From Datura wrightii (lineage: Eukaryota; Streptophyta; Magnoliopsida; Solanales; Solanaceae), in contig JASDFA010000004.1 of assembly GCA_035772735.1 (NCBI GenBank), positions 19,309,501-19,373,500 of the forward strand: a DNA stretch of 64,000 bases. The letters are read 5' to 3'. Made by a program: the position numbers and the translations under genes. The notes under the pieces were generated by a model. The model saw only the letters and a list, made by a program, of their open reading frames with translations, searched no databases and had not been told where the DNA came from. Positions 33,424-47,500 of the stretch are shown one piece after another (the stretch's first letter is position 1; every line of letters begins with the position of its first letter).

Positions 33424-35704
33424 TGTTACACCCCATAAATTCTTGACATTTAGATGGCCTATTTGCATGTTGGTTAAGAGTTTTAGAATGCCATACGTTC
33501 TAGAAAAAGGGCCCGGGGAGAGACCGGACAAGCGCCTAGTCGGAGTGTCCCAAGGCAAATGCGACTTATAAATCGCATTCGACAAATGCGACTTAAAGGC
33601 CCCAAGTATATAAAGCCTTCCCACTTTGTTTTAAATCATTTCCCATCTTTTAATTTCCAATAAGCGACCAAAAATAGAGGAAGACCAGGATTCCATACAA
33701 ATATTCATCCGATTACGCTGTCAAAGGCAGTCCAAACTCAAATTAACTTTGGGTAGGGATGTATAAATCTGTTGGGAGCATTCCTACGGAGTTAGTTTCG
33801 TGAAATTCGGCTGGCAAATCGTCGTCCTACCGAGCTAAGGTAAGTGGAATTGCTCCAAATTAGTGTCAACATACTCCTACCCCTAAAGTGAGTATTTCTC
33901 CCTTCTGGACTTTCGAGAAATAGCGCGTTTTCGGCTGTTTTTTGATAAGTCAAAATTTTGGAAGTATATATATATTCAAAGTAGTGTTTTCTTCCAGAAT
34001 ATTGATGAATTTAGTTTTATTTTCTATGAATATGAATGCAGTTGGAAGAAATAGCTGGATATTGGCTGAGTTACGCCAGATAGTCAAGAAGTCGGCAACT
34101 GAGGTATGTAAAGCCAGTTTCTTCAACAAGATAGTAATTCAAGTATAGTAAAATAGAATAAATTCCAGAAGAACGTTTCAAAGCCGAGTATTATGCCCAG
34201 TGTGAATTAAGTAAGCATGCTTGAATAATTATTATGTCATATTCAGAATACAAGTCAGTAAATTAGTATCAGACAGTGAGATATTATTCCAGACTCAGTA
34301 TAACTCAGTATCAGATTCAGTATAATTCAGCAAGGGATTCAGAATAGAATATGAGAACATGGACAGTATTATCAGGTTTAATATATATGTTATATGTGAT
34401 TATTGTTGTTTGTAGAGACCTGATTGTTCTATATTGGGCACTCTTAGAGCTTCATTTCCGCCCCAGGGTTATAGCTGTGTCGACTCGCTCGCCAGAGGGT
34501 GAGGATACGTCACTCCAAGGAGTGGCATGCCGTCCGCCAGAGGACGGAGATGGGAGGCAACATTCCCCATAGCAGGCTAATCAGCATTATAGTACACCCC
34601 CGTCGAGCGCTTGCGCCCGGGGTGTAGATTAAAGTTTACAGATACTGATCTCAAATCACAGTTTACAGGAGTCCTCCGGACTTCGATACAACTATAGTCA
34701 GGGGCCTAGAGAGCTCAAGTTGCATACCCAGGGGGTCGGCAGGATGCTCGTAGTTACTAGGTGAGTGGTGTGAATAGTTACTAGGTGGATGGCAACCCGG
34801 GTAGGGGTATATAGATTGCATGTTGATTGGTACCTTTCGACTTATGGGGGCGGTATAGGTTCTTGTATGCTATATATGTTATTTATTAAATTGATAAATA
34901 GAAGGACGCCACACTGACAGGTATGATTCTCACCTTCCCTCCAGTACAGTTAAGCTCATTTCAGATTCTGCTATCCCCAGCAGTCTTAGCCATCTCCTAT
35001 ACTTCAGTAACTATCAGTATTACTATTTATCTTTAGTTATGTTCTAGTTATTGCTTTGCATACTCGGTATCTATGGTACTGACGCCCGTTTGGAGGCGCT
35101 GCATTTCTTGCCTGAAGGTACTCATAGACGAAGAGCCGATCACTCATAATTCCAGACAACACAAAAAGTCATCAGCTCCTGTCATCCGGAGCTTGACAGC
35201 CAGAGGTTTATTTCTCTTTTTGTTATACAGTACGGTTAGGCCGGGGCCCTGTCCTGACCATCTTATTATCATTCTTAGAGGCTTGCAGATTGTATATTCC
35301 CTGTGGTTAGTCGTACCGATCGTGTAAGGCTGTGTGTATGTTTTAGTTTGTTTATGATGGCCGTGTGGGGCCTTGTATAATTGATAGTTGGTGACCTTGT
35401 CGGTCACAGAGAAGTTTAGCATTTAGTTTAGCTTTTCAGTGAAACTAGTCAGCATGGTGGCCTTGTCGGCCCGCATAGGTTCCTTTATACTCCTGTGTTT
35501 CTGGTCAGCTGTTGTTTTCTTACAAAAGGCTATAGGCCTAGTCGGCCGGAGGCTGTATTTACAACCGTTATATAGCCCGTTGGTTCCATGAATCCAGGGT
35601 TAGAGCCAGCCTGGCACCAGAAGTGCTTAGGCTCAGTAGTCCAGCAGTCCAGGTCTTAGTAGGGCACCAGGTGCCAGTCATGCCTCTCAAGGCGGGGCGT
35701 GACA
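33424..35704 (+). repeat. inner array LTR2
   Basis: A 2,281-bp LTR starting TGTTACACCCCATAAA and ending GGGGCGTGACA. It has one ATGCGACTTATAAATCGCAT unit and a TATA box at 33607-33614. A donor-like AAGGTAAGT lies at 33840. Confidence 0.92.
33607..33614 (+). promoter_or_regulatory. TATA box of LTR2
   Basis: TATATAAA in the same conserved context as in LTR1. Confidence 0.65.
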
Positions 35705-35708
35705 AACT

Positions 35709-35720
35709 TGGTATCAGAGT
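35709..35720 (+). other. primer-binding site, first inner copy
   Basis: TGGTATCAGAGT, four bases after LTR2, matches 11 of 12 bases of the iMet site. Confidence 0.88.
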
Positions 35721-35918
35721 AGGTCATATCCCAGGGAGTCTACAAGCCGTGCTAAGTAGAGTCTTGTCTATGGATGTATTGTGCACCACATACCATAGGC
35801 AGGAGGCTGCAAAGCATGATAGGATGGTTACTCTTTCTTCATATTCAGTCGTGCTATAAAGCAGTACTGTATAGGGTTGAGTCCCTAAAGCTTATCATAC
35901 TCTTTGTTTACAGATAAA

Positions 35919-37240
35919 ATGGAAGACCAACGACATCCTGTCACAGGTAGAAGATTGGATAATGCAGTAGGAGAAGGCACCAGTAGGATGCCTCAGCCTC
36001 ATTTAGAATCATCCCGATGTGAGGGCGATACAGAGGCATCATCTCGACCTTCACAATAGTCCCCACCCCACCAGGAGCAACTCGGGACGACATTACCTCC
36101 GACAGTTCCTGTACCTACACCATCCGACCAGGAAAATCGAAGTGCAGTAGTTATGTTGGCACAAATGATTGCTACTCAATGCATGTTAGTGCCACCCGTA
36201 ACAACAGAATCATCAGGTGGGCCTGGCAGTTCGAGGGTCTGAGAATTTTTGGCACTAGGTCCCCCACAGTTCACTGGGTCGAATCAGGCAGAGGACCCCC
36301 AGGACTTCCTTGTTCAGATGCAGAGAATCTTCCGAGTCATGCATGTGACATCTACAGAGTCGATTGAGTTAGCGGTATTCCGACTGTAGGATAATTCTGT
36401 GTTGTGGTACGAGAGTTGGGAAAGGTCTTGAGGGATAGATGTTTCCCCTCCGACTTGGTCCAGCTTTTCAGAGGCTTTCCTGGACCGTTATCTTCCACGA
36501 GAAATCCAACAGGCCCGGATGGACCAGTTTTTGCACTTAGAGTAGGGGGGAGAAGTGTACGGGAGTACGCCCTGTAGTTCGATTCCTTAGCCCGCTATGC
36601 TCCAGCCTTTATGGACACCATGCCATCTAGAGTCCACCGGTTATTATAGGTCTAAACCCAGAATATATTGAGGCATGCATGACAGCTACGCTACGGGAAG
36701 ATATGGATATTGCTCGGGTGCAGGACTTTTCCAAGACTATTGAGGGCCTTAGACAGCGGCAACAGGATAGCAGACGAATAAATCAGGAACAACGCCGCAG
36801 AGATAGATCAGATGAGATATAGGGGGAGATTTAGAGAGGGCCTAGGCTACGGTTGTCAGATAGGCCACCTAGTCCCCCGCCTCCATCACAGCAACAGAGG
36901 AGTAGATTTGGTCTCCTGGGACAGACAGAGTCCGGCGGGGGTTCTCGAACTGTAGATTCACCCCAGCAGAGGAGGGCAGAGCAGAGCAGGTATACACCCC
37001 CACCTTGCCCTATTTGCAGCCGACCCCATACTGGAGCTTGCAGATATGGCTCCACAGGGTGCTATATATGCGGGCAGGAGGGCCATGTGTTGAGAGACTG
37101 TCCAGCCGGGGGTCATGGTAACCGAGATAGATAAGACAGGGCGTCAGCAGCACCGCAAGCTCTAGCAGCCTCGGCAGGGGGTAGGCCCTCAGTCCCAGCA
37201 GGCAGGGGCCGAGGCAGATCAGGGGCCTCGAGTTCAAGTA
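35919..37240 (+). pseudogene. gag of the first inner copy
   Basis: The ATG at 35919 follows the GTTTACAG acceptor-like sequence, as in the other copies. The zinc knuckle CYICGQEGHVLRDC is at 37060-37101. It is not in frame with the start, so at least one indel lies in the capsid region. TAG stops also occur, for example at the CACAATAGTCC site near 36057 and near 36542. Otherwise it is closely similar to the gag at 43189. Confidence 0.83.
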
Positions 37241-40200
37241 CGGGCCCAAGCTGTACCTATGCATTACCAGGGAGGCAGGACTCAGAGGCGTCTCTAGATG
37301 TGGTAACAGGTATGATGACTATTTTCTCTCACCCTACTTATGTATTGATTGATCAAGGATCTACCTTGTCCTATGTTACCCCATTTGTGGCTCGAAAGTT
37401 TAGTTTTGTACCAGAGTTGCTTCAGCAACCCTTTTCAGTATCTACACCCGTCGGTGACTCCATCATAGCCAGAAGGGTTTATCGAGGGTGTACAGTAGAG
37501 GTTGCTGATCGTCAGACCACAGTAGATCTGGTAGAATTAGAGATGATTGATTTTGATGTCATTATGGGTATGGATTGGTTAGTGTCGTGCTATGCCAATG
37601 TAGAATGCTGGACCAAGACGGTCCGATTCCACTTTCCAGGAGAAGCAGTACGAGAGTGGAAGGGCAGTACAACTACACCAAAAGGTAGGTTTATTTCCTA
37701 CCTTCAGGCAAGGAAGTTGATAGCTAAGGGATGCATTTGCCACATAGTCAGAGTCCAGGATGTACGGGTAGATCATCTGACTCTCCAGCCTGTTCCAGTG
37801 GTTAATGAATTCCCCAACATATTGCCAGATGAGCTACCTGGTATTCCCCCAGAAAGAGAAGTAGATTTTGCAATCGACTTGCTACCAGGAACATAGCCCA
37901 TATCCATCCCTCCGTATCGTATTACTCCTGCTGAACTCAGAGAACTAAAGGTGCCGCTGAAGGATTTGTTAAATAAGGGCTTTATTAGGTCGAGTACTTC
38001 ACCTTGGGGTGCGCCGGTTCTGTTTGTGAGAAAGAAGGATGGCTCCCTCCGGATGTGCATAGACTACCGACAGTTGAACAAGGTTACAGTCAAAAATAAG
38101 TATTCGCTTCCCAGAATAGATGATTTGTTTGATCAGTTAAAGGGGGCCAGATATTTCTCGAAGTTTAACTTACGGTCCGGATATCATTAGGTTCGAGTTT
38201 GTGAAAGGGACATTCAGAAGACTACCTTCAGGACCAGATACGGCCATTTTGAATTCCTAGTCATGTCCTTTGGGTTGACGAATGCTCCTGCAGTATTCAT
38301 GGACCTGATGAACAGCATCTTCAGACCATGCTTGGACCTGTTCGTGATAGTGTTTATTGACGATATTCTGGTGTATTCCCGCTTAGAGGAACACCACCAG
38401 GATCATTTGCGGAAAGTGCTCTAGATTCTCAGGGACCGTCAGTTGTATGCCAAGTTCTCTAAATGTGAATTTTTGCTGAACTCAGTAGCCTTCTTGGGGC
38501 ATATCGTGCCGCTGGTATACAAGTAGACACACAGAAAATAGAAGCAGTAAAAACATGGCCCAAACCTACCACTCCGACTGAAGTACGCAGTTTTCTGGGA
38601 TTAGCAGTGTACTACAGAAGATTTGTTGAGGGATTCTAAACCATAGCGACACCTCTGACTAAGCTGACGCAAAAAGCAGTAAAGTTTCAGTGGACGGAGG
38701 CATGTGAGTAGAGTTTCCAGTAATTGAAAGATAGGTTGACCTCCGCCCTAGTGTTAGCATTCCAAGAAGGTACAGAGGGTTATGCGGTTTATTGTGATGC
38801 TTCGGGTATTGGGTTAGGATGTGTGTTGATGCAACATGGTAAAGTAATTGCTTATGTTTCCAGACAGTTGAGGAAACACGAAAAGAATTATCCTACCCAT
38901 GACCTGGAACTAGCCGCAGTGATCCACACCCTAAAGATATGGAGACATTACTTGTATGGCGTCCATGTGTATATTTTCACTAATCATAAAAGCCTACAGT
39001 ATATCTTCACCCAGAGAGAGTTGAATTTGCGGCAGCATCGCTGGTTAGAGTTGTTGAAAGATTATGATGTAAATATTCTTTATCACCCAGGAAGAGCCAA
39101 CGTAGTAGCAGATGCCCTTAGCCGTAAGTCTATGGGGAGTTTGGCATACTTGCAGCCCGAGCAGTGGGAATTGGCCCGAGAAATACACCAGTTAGCCAGT
39201 TTAGCCATCCGTGTAGCAAAAATAGAGGACAACAGAGTGGTAATTCAGAACACCGCAGTGTCTTCATTAGTTGTAGAGGTAAAGGAATGATTGTATGAAG
39301 ATCCTGACCTGGTTCAGCTTAAAGACAGAGTTCATCAAGGAAAAGCGCCGGATTTTCAGGTAATTGAGGATGAAGTGTTGCAATGTAAGGGCCACCTTTG
39401 TGTTCCAGACGTTGCAGGGCTTCGCCAGCAGATTATGGGCAAGGTACATTACGCCCTCTATTCTCTCCATCCAGGCACGACGAAAATGTACCACGATATC
39501 AAAGAAATCTACTGGTGGCCAGGTATGAAGAGGGAAATAGCAGAATTCGTAGCCCAGTGTCCTAACTTCTAGCAAGTAAAAGCTGAACACCAGAAATCGG
39601 GCGGATTGACTCAAGACATAGTTATGCCTCTTTCGAAGTGGGAAGCAGTAATTATGGATTTTGCAGCAGGATTACCCCGTACCAGGCATAGAAATGACTC
39701 GATTTGGGTAATTATTGACAGACTGACAAAATAAGCCCATTTTCTGCCAGTAAGGGCTACTTTCTTTGCCGAAGACTATGCTGAGTTGTATATCAAAGAA
39801 ATAGTCAGACTGTACGGTGTTCCAGTGTCCATTATCTCTAACAGAGGGGAACAATTTACAACTAAATTTTGACAATCATTTTAGAGTCTTGGGAACACAG
39901 ATTAATCTGAGCATAGCTTTTCTTCCTCAGACAGATGGGCAGGCAGAACGCACTATTCAAACGCTCGAGGATATGTTGCGAGCGTGTGTGTTGGACTTTG
40001 GAGGTAGCTGGGATGAGCACTTACCACTTATTGAGTTCGCTTATAATAACAGTTACCATTCAGCTATGCAGATGGTGCCTTATGAGGCATTGTATGCGTG
40101 AAAGTGCAGATCGCCAATTGGCTGGTTTTAAGTAGGAGAGTCAATGCTGATTGGGACGGATATTATTCATCAGTCAGAGGAAAAAGTAAAGCTTATCAGA

Positions 40201-40660
40201 GAATACCTACTGACTGCTCAGAGCCTCCAGAAATCGTATGCTGATGTGCAACGCAGAAACTTGGAATTTAATGTGAATGACTGGGTATTCTTGAAAGTTT
40301 CTCCATTGAAAGGGGTGATGAGATTCGGAAAGAAAGGCAAGCTCAGCTCGACATTTGTTGGGCCTTATCAGATTCGCCAAAGAATAGGCCAAGTGGCATA
40401 CGAGTTGAACTTATCTCCAGAGTTAGAGTTTGTTCATCCAGTTTTCCACGTGTCCATATTGAGGAAGTATATAGGAGACCCCTCCAGAGTTGTCCCAGTT
40501 CAGGATGTCCAGGTTATGAAAGAGCTGGCTTATGAAGAGGTTACAGTACTAGACCGGCAGATTCGCAGATTAAGAACTAAAGATGTTGCTTCTATCAAGG
40601 TATTATGGCGTAACAGGAATCGAGAGGAAATGACTTTGGAAATGCTTCTATCAAGGTATT
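37241..40660 (+). pseudogene. pol of the first inner copy
   Basis: The protease part has LIDQGSTLSYV near 37345, so the residue after the catalytic Asp differs from the DPGST of the sister copies. Reverse transcriptase spans about 37790-38630 with FIDD at 38353-38364. RNase H is at about 38690-39260 (VYCDASGIGLG, VVADALSRK). Integrase spans about 39290-40450, with the zinc-finger motif broken by a stop at QCPNF and the second catalytic Asp region reading SNRGEQF. The chromodomain-like tail (EEVTVLDRQIRRLRTKDVAS) ends at about 40640. Numerous stops and shifts make it inactive. The 3' leader-like region before the polypurine tract is missing. Confidence 0.83.
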
Positions 40661-40671
40661 ATGGGGGAGGA
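40587..40671 (+). repeat. 22-bp duplication and polypurine tract at the 3' end of the first inner copy
   Basis: The stretch TGCTTCTATCAAGGTATT followed by ATGG occurs at 40587-40608 and again at 40643-40664. The second copy runs straight into GGGGGAGGA (polypurine tract, 40663-40671). About 280 bases seen at the equivalent place in the second inner copy are absent. Confidence 0.85.
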
Positions 40672-42974
40672 TGTTACACCCCGTAAGTTCTTGACATTTA
40701 GATGGCCTATTCGAATGTTGGTTAGGAGTTTTAGAATGCCATACATGCTAGAAAAAGGGCCCGGGGAGAGACCGGACAAGCTCCAAGTCGGAGTGTCACA
40801 AGGAAAATGCGACTTATAAATCGCATTCAACAAATACGACTTATAAATCGCATTTGACAAATTCGACTTAAAGGCCCCAAGTATATAAAGCCTTCCCACT
40901 TTGTTATTATTTCCCATCTTTTAATTTCCAGTAAGCGACCAAAAACAGAGGAAGATGAGGATTCCATACAAGTATTCATCCGATTACGCCGTCAAACGCA
41001 GTCCAAACTCAAATTAACATCGGGTAGAGAAGTATAAAGCTGCTGGGAGCATTCCTATGGAGTTAGTTTCGTGAAATTTGGCAGGCAAACCGTCGTCCTA
41101 CCGAGCTAAGGTAAGTGGAATTGCTCCAAATTAATGTCAATAAACTCCTAGCCCTAAAGTGAGTATTTCTCCCTTCTGGACTTTCGAGAAATAGTGAGTT
41201 TTCGTCTGTTTTTCGATAAGTCAAAGTTTGGGAAGTATATATATTCAAAGTAGTATTTTCTTCCAGAATATTGATGAATTTAGATTTATTTGCTATGAAT
41301 ATGAATGCAGTTGGAAGAAATAGCTGGATATTCGTCGAGTTACGCTAGTTAGCCAAGAAGTCAGCAACTGAGGTATGTAAAGCCAGTTTCTTCGGCAAGA
41401 TAGTAATTCAAGTATAGTAAAATAGAATAAATTCCAGAAGAATGTTTCAAAGCCGAGTATTATGCCCAGTGTGAATTCAGTAAGCATGCTTGAATAATTA
41501 TTATGTCATATTCAGAATAAAAGTCAGTAAATTAGTATCAGATAGCGAGATATTATTCCAGACTCTGTATAACTCAGTATCAGATTCAGTATAATTTAGC
41601 AAGGGATTTAGAATAGAATATCAGAACATGGACAGTATTATCAGGTTTAATATATATGTTATATGTGATTATTGTTGTTTGTAGAGACCTGATTGTTCTA
41701 TGTTGGGCACCCTTTGAGCTTCCTTGCCGCCCCAGGATTAATAGTTGTGTCGACTCGCCGCTAGAGGATGAGGATACGTTACTCCAAGGAGTTGCATGTC
41801 GTCCGCTAGAGGACGAAGATGGGAGGCAGCATTCCCCATAGCAGGTTGATCAGCATTATAGCACACCCCCGTCGAGCGCTTGCGCCCGGGGTACAGATTA
41901 CAGATTACATATACAAATCTCAGATCACAGTTTATAGGAGTCCTCTGGACTCAGATACAGCTATAGTCAGGGGCCTAGAGAGCCCAAGTTGCATACCCAG
42001 GGGGCCGGCGGGATGCTCGTAGTACTAGGTGAGTGGTGTGATCAGTTACTAGGTGGATGACGACCCTGGTAGGGGTATATAGATTGCATGTTGATTGGTA
42101 CCTTCCGGCTTATGGGGGCTGATATAGGTTCTTGTATGTTATATGTGTTATTTATTAAATTGATAGATAGAAGGACGCCGCACTGACAGGTATGATTCTC
42201 GCCTTCTCTCTAGTACAGTTAAGCTCATTTCAGATTTTGCTATCCCAGGCAGTCTTAGCCATCTCCTATACTTCAGTAACTATCAGTATTACTGTTTATC
42301 TTCAGTTATGTTTCTAGTTATTGCTTTGCATACTCGGTACCTGTGGTACTAACGCCCGTTTGGGGGCACTGCATTACTTGCCTACAGGTACTCTTAGATG
42401 AAGAGCCGATCCCTCGTAATTCCAGCCAGCACACAGAGTCATCAGCTCCTGTCATCTGGAGCTTGATAGCTAGAGGGTTATTTCTCTTTTTTTGTATAAT
42501 ACGGTTAGGCCGGGGCCCTGTCCCGACCATCTTATTATCATTCTTAGCGGCTTGCAGATTGTATATTCCCTATGGTTAGTCGTATCGCTCGTGTGAGGCC
42601 GTGTGTATGTTTTAGTTTGTTTATAATGGACGTGTGAGGCCTAGTATAGTTGATAGTTGGTGACCTTGTCGATCACAGAGCAGTTTAGCATTTAGTTCAG
42701 CTTTTCAGTGAAACTAGTCAGCATGGTGGCCTTGTCGGCCCACATAGGTTCCTTTATTACTCCTGTGGTTCTGGTCAGCTGTTGTTTTCTTACAGGACGC
42801 TATAGGCCTAGTCGGCTGGAGGCTGTATTTACAACTGTTATATAGCCCGTTGGTTCCATGAATCCAGGGTTAGAGCCAGCCTGGCACTAGAAGTGCTTAG
42901 GCTCAGTAGTCCAGCAGTCCAGGTCTTAGTAGGGCACCAGGTGCCAGTCATGCCTCCCAAGGTGGGGCGTGACA
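40672..42974 (+). repeat. inner array LTR3 (shared middle LTR)
   Basis: A 2,303-bp LTR starting TGTTACACCCCGTAAG. It carries two copies of the ATGCGACTTATAAATCGCAT-type unit (about 40805-40870), a TATA box at 40882-40889 and a donor-like AAGGTAAGT at 41111. Confidence 0.92.
40882..40889 (+). promoter_or_regulatory. TATA box of LTR3
   Basis: TATATAAA in the conserved CCCCAAGTATATAAAG context. Confidence 0.65.
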
Positions 42975-42978
42975 AACT

Positions 42979-42990
42979 TGGTATCAGAGC
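42979..42990 (+). other. primer-binding site, second inner copy
   Basis: TGGTATCAGAGC, an exact iMet site, lies four bases after LTR3. Confidence 0.92.
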
Positions 42991-43188
42991 AGGTCATATC
43001 CCATGGAGTCTGCAAGTCGTGCTAAGTAGAGTCTTGTCTATGGATGTGTTGTGCACCACATACCATAGGCAGGAAGCTGCAAGGCATGATAGGATGGTTA
43101 CTCTTTCTTCATATTAAATTGTGCTATAGAGCAGTACAGTATAGGGTTGAGGCCCTAAAGCTTATCATACTCTTTGTTTACAGATAAA

Positions 43189-44520
43189 ATGGCAAACCAG
43201 TGACATCCTATCACAGGTAGAAGATTGGATACCGTAGCAGGAGAAGGCACCAGTAGGATGCCTCAGCCTCATTTAGAATCAACCTGATCTGAGGGCGATA
43301 CAGAGGCATCATCTCGACCTTCACAGCAGTCCCCACCCCACCAGGAGACGCTGGGGACAACATTACCTCGGACAGTTCGTGTACCTACACCATCCAACCA
43401 GGTAAATCGAAGTGCAGTAGTTATGTTGGCACAAATGATGGCTACTCAGCGCCAGTCAGTGCCACCCGTAACAGCGGAATCATCAGGTGGGCCTGGCAGT
43501 TCGAGGGTTCGAGAATTTTTTGCACTAGGTCCCCCACAGTTCACAGGGTTGGATCAGGCAGAGGAGCCTCAGAACCTCCTGGATCAGATGTAGAGAATCT
43601 TCTGGTCATGCATTTGACATCTACAGAGTCAGTTGAGTTAGCGGTATTCCGGCTGCGGGATATTGATGTGTTGTGGTATGAGAGTTGGGAAAGGTCTCGA
43701 GGGAGAGATGTTGCCCCTCCGACCTGGTCCATCTTTTCAGCGGCTTTCCTGGACCGTTATCTTCCATGAGAAATCCGACAGGCCCGGATGGACACGTTTT
43801 TGCACTTAGAGAAGGGGGCGAGAAGTGTACGGGAGTACGCCCTGCAGTTCGATTCCTTAGCCCGCTATGCTCCATCCTTTGTGGATATCATGCCATCAAG
43901 AGTCCACCGGTTTATTATGGGTCTGAACCCAGAATATATTGAGGCATGCATGACAGCTACGATGCGGGAAGATATGGATATTGGTTGGGTGCAAGCCTTT
44001 GCCCAGACTATTGAGGGCCGTAGACAGTGAAAACAGGATAGCAGATGAATAAATCAGGAATAGCGCCGCAGGGATAGATCAGATGAGATACAGGGGGAGA
44101 TTTGGAGAGGGCCTAGTCCACGGTTGTCAGATAGGCCACCTAGACCCCCGCCTCCATCACAGAAATAGAGGGGTAGATTTGGTCTTCGGGGACAGACAGA
44201 GTCCGGCGGGAGTTCTCAAACTGTAGATTCACCCCAGCAGAGGAGGGCATAGCAGAGAAGGTATACACCCCCACCTTGCCCTATTTGCAGCCAACCCCAC
44301 ACTGGAGCTTGCAGATATGGCTCCACAAGGTGTTATATATGCGGGCAGGAGGGTCATGTGATGAGAGACTGTCCAGCCAGGGGTCAGGGTAACCGAGATA
44401 GGCAGGACAGGGCGTCAGCATGGCCGCGAGCTCCCGCAGCCTCAGCAGGGTGTAGGCCCTCAATCCCAACAGGCAGGGGCCGAGGCAGATCAGGGGCCTC
44501 GAGTTTAGGTATGGGCCCAA
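43189..44520 (+). pseudogene. gag of the second inner copy
   Basis: The ATG at 43189 is followed four codons later by a TGA. The capsid region has SVREYALQFDSLARYAP at about 43820-43870. The zinc knuckle CYICGQEGHVMRDC lies at 44331-44372, out of frame with the start codon. Several TAG stops are present. Confidence 0.83.
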
Positions 44521-47500
44521 GTCGTACCTATGCATTACCAGGGAGGCAGGACTCAGAGGCGTCTCTAGATGTGGTAACAGGTATGATGACTATTTTCTCT
44601 CACCCTTCTTATGTATTGATTGATCCAGGATCTACCTTGTCCTACGTTACCCCATTTATGGCTCGAAAGTTTAGTATTGTACCAGAGTTTCTTCAGCAAT
44701 CCTTTTCAGTATCTACACTCGTCTGTGACTCCATCATAGCCAGAAGGGTTTATTGGGGGTGTACAGTAGAGGTTGCTGATCGTCAGACCACAGTAGATCT
44801 TGTAGAATTAGAGATGATTGATTTCGATGCCATTATGGGTATGGATTGGTTAGTGCCGTGCTATGCCAATGTAGAATGCTGGACCAAGAGGGTCCGATTC
44901 CACTTTCCAGCGGAGGCAGTACGAGAGTGGAAGGGCAGTACAGCTACGCCAAAAGGTAGGTTTATTTCCTACCTTTAGGCAAGGAAGTTGATAGCTAAGG
45001 GATGCATTTGCCACATAGTCAGAGTCCAAGATGTACGGGTAGATCCTCCGACTCCCCAATCTGTTCTAGTGGTTAATGAATTCCCCAACGTATTCCCAGA
45101 TGAGCTACATGGTATTCCCCCAGAAAGAGAAATAGATTTTTCAATTGATTTTCTACCAAGAACTCAGCCTATATTGATCCCTCCATATCGTATGGCTCCT
45201 GCTGAACTCAGAGAACTGGAGAAGCAGCTGAAGGATTTGTTATATAAGGGATTTATTAGGCCGAGTACTTCACCTTGGGGTGCGCCAGTTCTATTTGTGA
45301 GAAAGAAGGACGGCTCCCTCCGCATGTGTATAGACTACCGACAGATGAACAAGGTTACGGTCAATAATAAGTATCTGCTTCCTAGAATAGATGATTTGTT
45401 TGATTAGTTATAGGGGGCGAGATATTTCTCCAAGATTGACTAACGGTCCGGATATCATCAGGTTCGAGTTCGTGAAAGGGACATTCGGAAGATTGCCTTC
45501 AGGACTAGATACGACCATTTTGAATTCCTAGTCATGTCCTTTGGGCTGATGAATGCTCCCGTAGTATTCATGGACCTGATGAACGACATCTTCAGACCAT
45601 GCCTGGACCTGTTCGTGATAGTGTTTATTGACGATATTCTTTGTATTCTCGCTTAGAGGCAGACAACCAGGATCATTTGCGGATAGTGCTCAAGATTCCC
45701 AGGGACCGTCAGTTGTATGCCAAATTCTCTAAATGTGAATTTTGGCTGAACTCAGTAGCCCTCTTGGGGCATATCGTGTCGAATGTTGGTATACAAGTAG
45801 ACACATAGAAAATAGAAAAAGTAGAAACATGGCCCAGACCTACCTCTCCAACCGACGTATGCAGTTTTCTGGGATTAGCAGGGTACTATAGAAGATTTGT
45901 TGAGGGATTCTCCACCATAGTGGCACCTCTGACTAAGCTGAGGCAAAAAACAGTAAAGTTTCAGTGGACGGAGGCATGTGAGCAAAGTTTCCAGTAATTA
46001 AAAGACAGGTTGACCTCCGCCCCAGTGTTAGCATTGCCAGAAGGTACAGAGGGTTATGCAGTTTATTGTGACGCTTCAGGTATTGGGTTAGGATGTGTGT
46101 TGATGCAGCATGGTAAAGTAATTGCTTATGCCTCTAGACAGCTGAGGAAACACGAAATGAATTATCCTACCCATGACCTGGAACTAGCTGCAGTGATCCA
46201 CGCCCTAAAGATATGGAGACATTACTTGTATGGTATCCATGTGGATATTTTTACTAATCATAAAAGCCTACAGTATATCTTCACCCAGAGAAAGTTGAAA
46301 TTTGCGGCAGCGTCGCTAGTTGGAGTTGTTGAAAGATTATGATGTAAATATTCTTTATCACCCAGGAAGAGCCAACGTAGTAGCAGATGCCCTTAGTCGT
46401 AAGTCTATGGGGAGTTTGGCGTACTTATAACCTGAGCAGTGGGAATTGGACCATGAAATACACCAGTTAGCTAGTTTAGCCGTCCGTGTAGCAGAAATAG
46501 AGGACAACAGAGCAGTAATTAAGAACACTGCAGTGTCGTCATTAGTTGTGGAGGTAAAGGAACGACAGTATGAAGATCCTGACCTGGTTCAGCTTAAAGA
46601 CAGAGTTCAACAAGGAAAAGCACCAAATTTTTAGGTAACTGAGGATGAAGTGTTGCGATATAAGGGCCGCCTTTGCGTTCCAGACGTTGTAGGGCTTCGC
46701 CAGCAGATTATGGGCAAGGTACATTATGCCCGCTATTCTCTCCATCCCAGCGCGACGAAAATGTAGCACGACATCAAAGAAATCTACCGGTGGCCAAGTA
46801 TGAAGAGGGAAATAGCAGAATTCATTGCCCAGTGTCCTAACTGCCAGCAAGTAAAAGTTGAACACCATAAATCGGGCGGATTGACTCAAGACATAACTAT
46901 GCCTCTTTGGAAGTGGGAAGCAGTAAATATGGATTTTGTAGCAGGATTACCCCGTACCAGGCATAGAAATGACTCGATTTGGGTAATTGTTGACAAACTG
47001 ACAAAATCAGCCCATTTTCTGCCAGTAAGGGCTACTTTCTCTGCCGAAGATTATGCTAAGTTGTATATCAGAGAAATAGTCAGACTGCATGGTGTTACAG
47101 TGTCCATTATCTCTGACAGAGGGGCACAATTTACAGCCAAATTTTGGCAATCATTTCAAAGAGTCCTGGGAACACAGATTAATCTGAGCACAGCTTATCA
47201 TCCTCAGACAGATGGGCAGGCAGAACGCACTATTCAAACGCTCGAGGATATGTTGCGAGTGTGTGTGTTTGACTTTAGAGGTAGCTGGGATGAGCACTTA
47301 CCACTTATTGAGTTCGCTTATTATAACAGTTACCATTCAACTATCCAGATGGCACCTTATGAGGCATTGTATGGGCGAAAGTGCAGATCGCCAGTTGGCT
47401 GGTTTTAAGTAGGAGAGTCAACACTGATTGGGCCTGATATTATTCATCAGTCAGAGGAAAAAGTAATTCTTATCAGAGAATGCCTACTAACTGCTCAGAG

